Source of the DNA: Holophagales bacterium
GTDB taxonomy: Bacteria; Acidobacteriota; Thermoanaerobaculia; UBA5066
DNA: 51,966 nt
Assembly: GCA_016716705.1 (NCBI GenBank)
Contig: JADJVF010000026.1
Location: 1 to 51,966, forward strand
Direction of reading: 5' to 3'
The translations under genes and the position numbers were made by a program. Positions within the stretch are counted from its first letter, which is position 1, and each line of letters starts with the position of its first letter. Shown piece by piece: positions 43,700 through 51,966 of the stretch. Under the pieces are notes generated by a model that saw only the letters and a program-made list of their open reading frames with translations, ran no database searches and was not told the origin of the DNA.

Positions 43700-44245
43700 T
43701 CAGGCCGGGCCTCCGGCAGCGTCTTCGGTGGACTGCCGAAGCGTGGAGAGCACGGCCTGGAGCAGCGCGGCCAGCTCCGGATCGGCGGCGATGCCACTGT
43801 GGTCGAGTTTGCGACCCGTAAGCGGAACAGCTGTCTGGTCCACGACACGCGCGCCCATGACCCGGAGAGTCTCGACGAGGGCGCCGTGCGCGACGGACGC
43901 CTGCGGACGCGCGTTGAGCACGGAGACTGGCTTGCCGTTGATCTCGACGCCGCCGACGAGCCAGTCGAGTGCGTTCTTTAGGACGCCGGACACGCCGTGT
44001 GCGTACTCCGGACTCGAGATGACGATGGCGTCGGCGAGACCGACGTCCTGACGCCACGCCTGAACGGACTGGGGAAGACGTGCCTCCTCGACGTCAGAGT
44101 TGAAGAACGGCAGTGAGTCGAGCGGGGCCGAAAAGTGGACAGTGGTGTCAGCCGGCGCAAGGGTCACGAGTGCGCGAAGTAGGGAGGTGTTTGACGAGGA
44201 CTCGCGCAGGCTTCCGGAAATGGCGAGAACCCTCATGAGCGTCAT
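43700..44245 (-). CDS. NAD(P)H-dependent FMN reductase
   Basis: The 181-residue protein is a flavodoxin-fold FMN reductase (SsuE/ChrR type). The FMN phosphate loop is GSLRESSSNTSLL. The second landmark, SPEYAHGVSGVLKNALDWLVG, is the family signature for NAD(P)H-dependent quinone or azo reduction. It starts at ATG 44245; a second ATG at 44236 is three codons later. It is cytoplasmic. It is convergent with the NADP protein and divergent from the PEP-mutase-like gene. Confidence 0.9.
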   Translation of the reverse strand: MTLMRVLAISGSLRESSSNTSLLRALVTLAPADTTVHFSAPLDSLPFFNSDVEEARLPQSVQAWRQDVGLADAIVISSPEYAHGVSGVLKNALDWLVGGVEINGKPVSVLNARPQASVAHGALVETLRVMGARVVDQTAVPLTGRKLDHSGIAADPELAALLQAVLSTLRQSTEDAAGGPA

Positions 44246-44391
44246 GATCTTAATGTCGCCGAGATGTTTCCGGCCCCGGAGAGTCGGCTTCTGCGTTCCC
44301 TCGTGAACGGGCCGAGACGGAGGATGTGGTCCGGGACGCCGCCCACGGCAGTGCGTCTGCCCGACGGGCCCCCAGCCGTAGAATTCGGCGC

Positions 44392-45210
44392 ATGACTGCA
44401 TCCGTAACCCCGAACCGCGCGGCGGCGTTTCTGGCGATGCATCGACCCGGCGCCGGCTTCATCCTGCCGAATGCCTGGGACGGTGGCTCGGCACGGATCC
44501 TGGAACAGGCCGGGTTCGCCGCGATCGCCACCACCAGCGCCGGGATCGCCTTCAGCCGTGGCGCCGCCGACGGCACCATGGAGGGGCCGGAGATGCTCGA
44601 CTGCATCGCGCGGATCGTGTCGGCTGTCGCGTGCCCGGTGAGCGCCGACCTGGAGTCCGGTTACGGCGCGACCGCCGACCACGTTGCAGCAACGGTCGCC
44701 GCTGCGGTCGCGCTCGGGGTGGTCGGAGGCAACCTGGAGGACGTGACTCGGCCCGGAGAGCTGCTCCCGGTCGAGGCTGCCTGCGAACGTCTCGAGGCCG
44801 CGCGGTCCGCCGCACCGGCCGGCTCGTTCGTGCTGAACGCGCGCACCGACGCCTACATGATCCGGCGCCCGGACGCCTTCGCCGAGACGGTGCGCCGGGC
44901 CGAGCGCTACCTGGCTGCCGGAGCCGACTGCATCTTCGTTCCCGGTGTCGCCGCTGCCGAGGAGATCGGCAGACTGACCGCCGCGATCGGCGCGCCGGTG
45001 AACGTCGTGGCCGGTCTGGTCGAGCCGGTGCTGGACGCTGCCACCCTGCGCTCGCTCGGCGTCGCCAGGATCAGCGTTGGAGGCACTCTCGCTCGCGCCG
45101 TCCTCACCCTGGTCGAGCAGGCCGCCCGGGAGATGGCCGATCACGGCACCTTCGGCTTCGCCCGGGGCGCGATCCCGTACGCCGAGCTGCAGCAGCGCTT
45201 CCGCCGCTGA
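44392..45210 (+). CDS. Isocitrate lyase/PEP mutase-superfamily enzyme
   Basis: The 272-residue protein is a TIM barrel of the PEP mutase/isocitrate lyase group. NAWDGGSARILEQAG starts the first strand and helix, SADLESGYG carries the Mg ligands, and NARTDAYM is the later conserved segment. It lacks the KKCGH lyase motif, so it is closer to the short phosphonomutase/oxaloacetate-hydrolase-like members, which split or rearrange C-C or C-P bonds of alpha-keto acids. Substrate is unknown. It is cytoplasmic, and the gene stands alone. Confidence 0.87.
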   Translation: MTASVTPNRAAAFLAMHRPGAGFILPNAWDGGSARILEQAGFAAIATTSAGIAFSRGAADGTMEGPEMLDCIARIVSAVACPVSADLESGYGATADHVAATVAAAVALGVVGGNLEDVTRPGELLPVEAACERLEAARSAAPAGSFVLNARTDAYMIRRPDAFAETVRRAERYLAAGADCIFVPGVAAAEEIGRLTAAIGAPVNVVAGLVEPVLDAATLRSLGVARISVGGTLARAVLTLVEQAAREMADHGTFGFARGAIPYAELQQRFRR

Positions 45211-45310
45211 GCGGACAGGCCTCGCACCGGATCGGCGGGACGTCTTCTGCCAGCGAGGACCCTCGGGATCCTGAGATACTCCTGCACAAGAAGAACCTGA
45301 GCGGAACCCG

Positions 45311-47973
45311 TTGAAACTCGCTGAAGGGACTCGCCTCGGCCCGTACGAGGTGCTCTCGCGCCTCGGCGCAGGGGGCATGGGTGAGGTCTGGCGGGCACGG
45401 GACACGCGGCTGAACCGTGAGGTGGCGATCAAGCTGATCCCGGACGGGGTTGGCGGGCCAGAGTTCATAGAACGATTCCGGCGCGAGGCCCGAGCGGCTT
45501 CGGCTCTCAACCACCCCCACATCTGCGTCGTCCACGACATCGGCGAGCACGAAGGGCGGCCGTTCCTCGTCATGGAGCGGATGAAGGGACAGACACTTCG
45601 GGAGGTCATCAGCGGGAGAGCCATGCCGATCGGGCGGGTCCTGGAGCTTGGAGCGCAGCTTGCCGACGCGCTGGAGGCGGCGCACGGAGCGAAGATCGTC
45701 CACCGCGACATCAAGCCCGCGAACATCTTCGTAACCGGCAGGGGCGACGCCAAGCTCCTCGACTTTGGCCTGGCGAAAGTCGGGCCGACGCCGTCCGGGC
45801 CTATCGGCAGCGAGCTCGAAACGGCGGAGGCCGAGCACCATCTGACGAGCCCGGGCTCGACGCTGGGGACGGTGGCCTACATGTCGCCCGAACAGGCTCG
45901 TGGGGAGGTGCTGGACGCCAGAACGGATCTCTTCTCCCTGGGTGTCGTGCTGTACGAGATGGCGACGGGGCGCCTGCCGTTCTCCGGCAGGACGTCAGCC
46001 GAGGTCTTCGACGGCATCCTGAACCGTGTCCCCAACTCTCCGGCGGCCCTCAACCCCGCTGTTCAGCCCGACCTCGAGCGGGTCATCCTGAAGGCGCTGG
46101 AGAAGGACCGGGAGCTCCGCTATCAAAGCGCCCGGGACCTCGAGGCCGATCTCAAACGCCTGCTTCGGGACTCGACGTCGGGGAAGGCATCGGCACCTAC
46201 CTCTCGCCCTGTCCGTCGCCCGGTCTCCCGTCGCGCTCTCGCCCTGGGGGTCTCTGCCGTCGTCGTGGCGCTGGCCCTCGGGGGCGCCTGGCTGGCGCTG
46301 CGGGGCGGTGGCCCGCGACCGGCATCGTGGACCCCGGCGCCGAAGCGGATCGCGGTCCTGCCGTTCGAGAACCTGGGCGCCGCCGAGGACGTCACCTTCG
46401 CCGACGGGATGACGAACGAGGTACGGAGCAAGCTCTCGCGGCTCTCCGGCCTCGTCGTCATCGCGAGTGGCAGCTCGGCGCAGTACCGGGTGACGACGAA
46501 GTCACCGGACCAGGTGGCCCGGGAGCTGGGCGTGGCCTACCTCCTCGTCGCCAAGGTCCAGTGGCAGAAGTCCGAGAAGGCGAATCGGATCCGCGTCACG
46601 CCGGAGCTCGTCGAAATCGGGAGCGGCGGCGCGCCAACGACCCGCTGGCAGGAGGCGTTCGACGCGGACCTCGCGGACGTCTTCGAGGTCCAGGGGAGAT
46701 CGCGACTCGGGTGGCACGGTCTCTGGACATCGTCCTCTCGGGAAAGGAGCGCGGGGATCTCACTTCCCGCCCCACGTCGAACGTCGCGGCCTACGCCGCG
46801 TACCTGAAGGGCATCGAGCTTCAGGAGCGGGGCGCCCCCCCGAGGGCACAGCTGGCGGAGTTCGAGAGGGCTACGGCCCTGGATCCCCGCTTCGCCATGG
46901 CGTGGGCGCAGATCTCGCTCTGCCTCCAGGCCATGAATCACGTGGAGCCCAATCCAGCCGGGGCGGACGCAGCCAGGAGCGCGGCGGAGAGGGCTGTCGA
47001 GCTGGCCCCGGACCTGGCTACGGCATCTGTCGCTCTGGCGGGCTACTACGCCGAGACTAAGGACCTGCCGAGGGCGCAGGAAATCAACGCTCGCGCCCTC
47101 GAGGTGAATCCAAACTCGGCCGAGCTGATCGTCCAGCAGGTCGGGCTAGGTTTTGGCGCGGGCGAGACGTACTCCGAGGCGACCGCCGAGATTCTCCAGA
47201 AGGCCGATGACCTCGATCCCAGGAATCCGGAGACCGGGCGTCCGGGGTTTTCTCGCGTATACCCTGCTGCGGCTGCGACGCGGAAAGGATGCTCGAGCGG
47301 TCTGCGACCGCGGGCTCGCCATTTCCCCGAAGGATGCGATCCTGGTCGCCGCGAAGGTCATGACGTATCTCCAGGAGGGAGACCTCGCGGGAGCGCGGGA
47401 GGTGATCGCGTCGGCGCCGAAGGAGATCGATCCGGCGCTTCTCGTGCGGCGAGTCGCTCAGATGTACGACCTCGATTGGGCTCTGGATGACGATCGCCGG
47501 GAGATCCTCCTCCGGCTGACTCCGGGAGCGTTCGAGGACAACCGGGGGAGTGGGCGATCACCCTCACCCAGGCCGCGTCCCGACGCAAGGATGCGGCCCG
47601 CGTGCGCGAGTACGCGGAGGAGGCGAGAAAGGTATTTTCCGAACGTGTGGCGCGGGACGACTCGGCCGTCTACCCCCACAGCATGCTCGGCCTCTCGCTC
47701 GCCTATCTCGGGTCGAGGGAGGAAGCCGTCCGCGAGGGGACGCGGGCAATCACGTTAAGACAATCACAAGCGCCCAGGGGACCCGAACCGTACTTCGGAC
47801 ACCTGCTCGTCCGGATCCACATCCTCTGCGGTAACCACGAGAAGGCAATCGACCTGTTGGAGCAGCTGCTGAAGGCCCCGTACTTCCTCACCCCCGGCTG
47901 GCTCCGGATCGATCCGAACTTCGATCCGCTGCGCGGCAACCCGCGCTTCGAGAAGCTCGCGAGGGGGAAGTAG
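45311..47973 (+). CDS. Ser/Thr protein kinase with TolB-like and TPR domains, three frameshifts
   Basis: Joined across three breaks the gene encodes about 887 residues. Order: kinase domain with LGAGGMGEV (from residue 18), VAIKLIP, HRDIKPAN (His131-Asp133), DFGLA (Asp151) and GTVAYMSPEQ; one membrane helix at about 309-332; a TolB/FlgO-like domain (RIAVLPFENLGAAED, FADGMTNEVRSKLSR); and TPRs (AYAAYLKGIELQERG onward) to the end. Breaks lie in G runs at about 46693-46697 and 47543-47548 (one base missing each) and near 47235-47248 (one extra or two missing). Together they restore 2664 bases. The start is a TTG at 45311 matching the usual GTRLGPYEVL opening. Confidence 0.87.
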
Positions 47974-48489
47974 CGGAAGGGCCTGACCTGCCCCTGTTGA
48001 AGGAAGAACCCCGCTAACCGCCAGAAGGCCCAGGGCACCGGCCTGTCCAGCGCGAAAGGCGCGGTGAGCCCTCCGGCCGCAACACTCGCCGAAATACGAT
48101 CTTCCAAGGCGGGACGCCGGCCTCTCGGACGGCGCTCGTCGCCAGTGATCTGCGGGTTGAAGGCGACGGGCCCGCGCCCGTGCGGACTGGCGGCCGGGCA
48201 AACGCATGAAAGCTGTAGAATTCCTCGGGAAAGCCCGAGATCGATCCGGATCCTCGCCCCACGTTTGACGGGCAGTGATTCCCCGGTTGCTTGCGAATCG
48301 CGAAAGCGAGGTCGCCCCGTGAGCCATCGTCCAGGAAACCCGTCGCCTTCGACCCGTGTCCCGACGTTCCCGAAACCGGAATCCGCACGACCCGGCTCCG
48401 TTGTCACCGTCGCATTCAGAACAGGGAGATTGCCATCGACAGGTGGTCCTTGCCGATGACGGGGTAGCCGCCGCGAGAGAGGTGCCCTC
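47974..48489. other. 516-bp region without a supported gene
   Basis: Both strands have long open frames here (for example minus 47703-48491), as is common at this GC content, but none has a ribosome site with a plausible start, a signal peptide or a family motif. The base composition is a little lower in GC than the neighbours. The end of the region probably holds the promoter for the NHL gene. I see no RNA gene or repeat. Confidence 0.5.
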
Positions 48490-51400
48490 ATGAGGCAGCG
48501 CCTTCAGGTCCGGATCTTCATCTTCGCCACCACCATCGCCGTGGCCCTCCTCTCCACGGCGGTCCGCCTCGACGCCCAGCCCCTGACGATCACGCACCTC
48601 GCGGGATCGACCGGCGGACCCGGCTGGTACGACGGGACGGGGAGCGGAGCCCGATTCCATCTCCCGGGGGCCGTCGCGGCCGATGCGTCCGGAAACCTCT
48701 ACGTGGCCGACACCGAGAACCACGCGATCCGGAAGATCGTCGTCGCGACCGGAGAGGTCTCGACTGTGGCCGGGCTCGCCGGAAGCGAAGGTCGCGCCGA
48801 CGGGATCGGAAGCGCGGCGCGGCTCGAACATCCGCGCGGCGTCGCCGTCGACGGCGCCGGGAATGTCTTCGTCGCGGACTACGGGAGCGGGAGGATTCTG
48901 AAGATCGTCGTGGCGACGGGAGAGGTCACGACGCTGGCGTCGGTGTCCGGGTCCGTGGGGGATCGCCGCCGATGGCTCGGGGAATCTCTTCGTAGCGAGT
49001 TACGGGCGGAACCAGATCCTGCGCGTCGTGATCGCCACCGGCCAGGTGTCGACGCTGGCGGGATGGCCTTCTGACTACCAGGGCGGGTTTGCGGACGGCA
49101 TCGGAACCGCGGCGCGGTTCAACGACCCTTCCGGGATCGCCGTGGACGGTGCAGGGAACGTCTGGGTGGCGGACACGAGGAACGACAAGCTCCGAAGGAT
49201 CGTGGCGGCGACGGGAGAGGTGACGACACCCTCCTTGACCCTCTCGATCGAACCCAAAGGCGTGGCTGCAGACGGTTTGGGGAACCTCTTCGTGACGGAT
49301 TCTTCCCGGATTCGGAAGATCGTCGTCGCGACGGGCGAGGTGACGACCCTCGCCGGATCGGCGTACCCGGGCGACGGCACCGACGGCGTCGGGAGTGCGG
49401 CACGATTCGACTACCCGGAGGGCGTCGCGATCGACACCCGCGGGAACCTCTTCGTGGCCGACACCGGGAACCACGCGATCCGGCGAATCGTCGTGACGAC
49501 ACAATCCGTCACGACGATCGCCGGCTCGGCCCCGGCCGGAGGCAGCACGGACGCCGTCGGGAGCGCGGCGCGGTTCGACTACCCGGGCGGGGTCGCCGCC
49601 GACGGCGCCGGGAACCTCTACGTCTCGGACATGGGCAACGACACGATCCGGAAGGTCGTCCTGGCGACCCGGTCGGTTACGACACTCGCCGGAAGGGCCG
49701 GATACGACGGGACCGAAGACGGGATCGGGTCCGCGGCGCGATTCTGGGCGCCGGCGGGCATGGCCGTGGACGGCGCGGGCAACCTCTACGTCGCGGAAAG
49801 GGGCAACCACACGATCCGGAAGATCGTCCTCGCCACAGGCCAGGTGACGACGCTCGCAGGCAGGGGGGAGTCCTACGGAAGCGCGGATGGGATCGGAGCC
49901 GCGGCCCGGTTCGCCGAGCCGTCGGCCGTCTCCGAAGACGGCGCCGGCAACCTCTACGTCGCCGACACCTACAACAACACGATCCGCAAGGTCGTCCTCG
50001 CGACCGGCCAGGTGACGACGCTCGCCGGCAAGGCGGGAAGCTCGGGTAACGCAGACGGTATCGGCAGTGCGGCGCGATTCAGCTGGCCGTACGGGGTCGC
50101 CGCGGACCGCTCGGGCAACGTCTACGTGGCGGACTACGGAAACCACAGGATCCGGAAGATCGTCGCCGCGACCGGAGAGGTGACGACGCTGGAAGAGAAG
50201 GGGGGCGCCATCGGAGGAACGTACGGGCCGCACGGGATCGCGCTGGACGGATCCGGAAACGTCTACGTGACGGCCCGGAACATCAGCACGATCCGGAAGC
50301 TCGTCCTCGCCTCGGGCTTTGTGACCACGGTCGCGGGGAACGGACAGGCCGGGAGCGCCGACGGCACGGGGACGGAGGCACGGTTCTCCGAGCCTAGCGG
50401 CATGACGATCGATCCGGCCGGGACGATCTGGGTCGTGGACACCGGGAACAACTGCATCCGCAAGGGGACCACGAGCCCCGAGCTCGCCGACGCGGCGACG
50501 ATCGACGCCGCGATCGGGCTCGTGGGCGAAACGCGGAAGCTCGACACGTCCCCCCGGACGGCGACAAGGTGGCTCTGGGAGCAGGTCCGGCGTCCCACGG
50601 CCTCTCTCGCGGCGCTCTCCTCGACAACGGTCCGCGATCCCACCTTCACGCCCGACCTCCCCGACACCTACGTCTTCCGATTGACCGCCTCCGACGGATC
50701 CGGCGCCGAGTCCGTCACGACGGTCTCGCTGACGGCCGTGAATCCTCCAGCCGGTTCCTCCCTGACCCGCCTGCTCCCCATCGTCCTCGACGTCTCGAAC
50801 GGGTCGACCCATTACACGACCGAGATGTCGCTGACGAACAACGGGACCAGCATCCTGTCCCTCTCGCTGCGCTACACGGCCTCGCTCGGCAGCAAGCAGG
50901 GGTCGGGGACGGTCACGGATTACCTCGCTCCGGGCCAGCAGAAGCAGGTTCCCGACGTCCTCTCGTACCTCAGGGAGAGGGGCCTCGCGATTCCATCCTC
51001 CTCCGAACAGCCCTCGCAGGGCGGCACGCTTCTCGTGACATTCCAGGGAGACAGCACCGTCTGGCCGGGGCTCGTGTCCGTGAGCGCCCGGACGGCGGCC
51101 CTGACGACGGCCCCGCAGCCCGTCGGCCGCGCCGGTCTGGCCTACTCCGGCCTTCTGGCGACGGAAGCGTCGACCTCCAGCCTGACTCTCTACGGGCTCC
51201 GCTCGACTCCGACTGATCGGACCAACGTGGCGGTCTTCAATACCTCCGCGGACCCGGTGACACTGAAGGTGACGGTCACCTCGGGGACCGGTGACGGAAG
51301 GTCCGTCGTCTTCAGGCCGGCGGAGACGCTTCCACCGTATGCCTGGCTCCAGTACGGCTCGGCTCAGATACTGGACGAGAACGCGATCACGAAGGGCTGG

Positions 51401-51966
51401 GCGGTCATCGAGCAAACGTCGCCGAGGGGCTCCTTCGGCGCCTACGCCGTCATCAACGATTCCACGACCAACGACGGGTCGTTCCTCTCGCCCGTGCGCC
51501 CGAACGTCTCGAGCTCGACGCTTGCCGTGCCGGTCCTCACCGAGACGCCGACGTTCCGGAGCGAGCTGATCCTCGCCAACAGGGGCCGATCACCCGTCGC
51601 CCTCGTCCTGAGCTACACGGAATCGCTGACGCCCTCGGCAGGAACCGGGGGATCCGTCAACCTGCAGCTCTGAGCCCAGGAAGAACTGATCATCCCGGAG
51701 GCCGTCGACTACCTCCGGAGTCACGGCGTCCACATCGGGCCGAAAGACTCGGCTCCGTACGTCGGGTCTCTCCGAATCCGCACGGCTTCGGGGGCTTCCA
51801 TCGCGGACGTCTTCGCCGGGGCCCGGACGGCCTCGCAGTCTTCTGCCGGCGGCCAGTTCGGCCTCTTCACGCCGGGCGTCTACCAGGGCCAGGAAGCGTC
51901 GAGCGCGGCCTATATCTACGGCTTGAGATCCGACTCCGAGAACCGCTCCAACGTGGCCGTCGTGCA
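48490..51966 (+). CDS. Secreted NHL-repeat surface protein, frameshift, in-frame TGA, cut by window edge
   Basis: A signal peptide (about 1-30, ending LDAQ) leads into about nine NHL repeats of about 55 residues (GVAVDGAGNVFVADYGSGRILKIV type), then a PKD-like domain (RLTASDGSGAES), then a repeated beta module (RLLPIVLDVSNGSTHYTT, TLYGLRSTPTDRTNVAVFN) usual in acidobacterial surface proteins. A G run at about 48957-48961 seems to carry one extra base. At 51671-51673 a TGA falls inside the second beta module, but the same frame continues to the window end with the module's expected residues (EELIIPEAVDYLRSHG, YIYGLRSDSENRSN). So the gene goes past the edge. The protein may bind polysaccharide or other surface partners. 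Confidence 0.8.
51671..51673 (+). other. In-frame TGA within the NHL surface protein
   Basis: The codon falls between SVNLQL and AQEELIIPEA, while both flanks belong to one module. One base change from GGA (or AGA/CGA) would give it. It is a nonsense mutation or a sequence error; other genes here end in TGA, so general reassignment of the codon is not supported. Confidence 0.6.

Noticed and set aside
51671..51673. Selenocysteine or codon reassignment at the TGA
   Set aside because: Other genes here end in TGA and the expected residue is not a catalytic Cys, so a mutation or error is simpler.
1..51966. CRISPR array, tRNA, rRNA, prophage or insertion sequence
   Set aside because: No short regular repeats, no cloverleaf or ribosomal sequence, no integrase or transposase motif seen; gene content is ordinary chromosome.

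Overview
The window is about 52 kb of very GC-rich bacterial DNA with some 40 protein genes and no rRNA, tRNA, CRISPR array or insertion sequence that I can recognise. The content points to an Acidobacteriota chromosome, probably class Thermoanaerobaculia. The reasons are the paired DUF1800/DUF1501 genes, secreted proteins carrying a 'TPCRAVDTR'-type module, large Ser/Thr kinase-TPR fusions, NHL-repeat surface proteins, many amidohydrolases and peptidases with signal peptides, and GTG/TTG starts. This placement rests on family knowledge; no search was run.

Layout. 1-3.0 kb (minus): an edge-cut lipoprotein, then an amino-sugar pair (ROK sugar kinase and SIS-domain GlcN6P deaminase/isomerase-like) behind a small membrane protein. 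3.0-6.2 kb: a secreted alpha/beta hydrolase, a PPP-type phosphatase and a soluble PAS histidine kinase. 6.2-10.9 kb (minus): DUF1800, DUF1501 and a TPR protein. 11.0-14.4 kb (plus): secreted amidohydrolase, BAHD-like acyltransferase, alpha/beta hydrolase. 14.5-17.0 kb: DUF1028 protein, methyltransferase and a divergent TetR regulator with a perfect 14-bp palindrome between them. 17.0-20.2 kb: kinase-TPR gene. 20.3-26.5 kb: heavy-metal RND efflux operon (Cys-rich small protein, CzcC-, CzcB- and CzcA-like). 26.5-29.8 kb (minus): a large secreted PHP-like protein with Ig, PPC and adhesion-type modules. 30.0-34.8 kb: M20 peptidase and beta carbonic anhydrase, then an HxlR regulator divergent from an acyl-CoA dehydrogenase-like gene and a cupin. 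34.8-39.0 kb: a complete tungsten aldehyde:ferredoxin oxidoreductase operon of the AorABC type (polyferredoxin, AOR subunit, FAD/NAD subunit, MoaD-like protein, unknown 93-aa protein). 39.1-45.2 kb: secreted beta-propeller, Lys-rich miniprotein, membrane glycosyltransferase-like protein, two Rossmann/flavodoxin reductases and a PEP-mutase/isocitrate-lyase-like enzyme. 45.3-48.0 kb: a second kinase-TPR gene. 48.5 kb to the end: an NHL-repeat surface protein cut by the window edge.

The most interesting system is the AOR operon. Its first gene is preceded by a perfect 14-bp hairpin whose 3' arm contains the Shine-Dalgarno sequence, so translation is probably structure-controlled, and it ends with a small uncharacterised protein. 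The metal-efflux operon begins with a secreted six-cysteine protein that is also poorly characterised.

A caution for any reader: at least six long genes are each interrupted by one to three single-base frameshifts, mostly in short G/C runs, and the last gene has one in-frame TGA. The pattern looks like uncorrected consensus errors rather than mass gene decay, so the affected genes are given here as single coding regions with the breaks noted.
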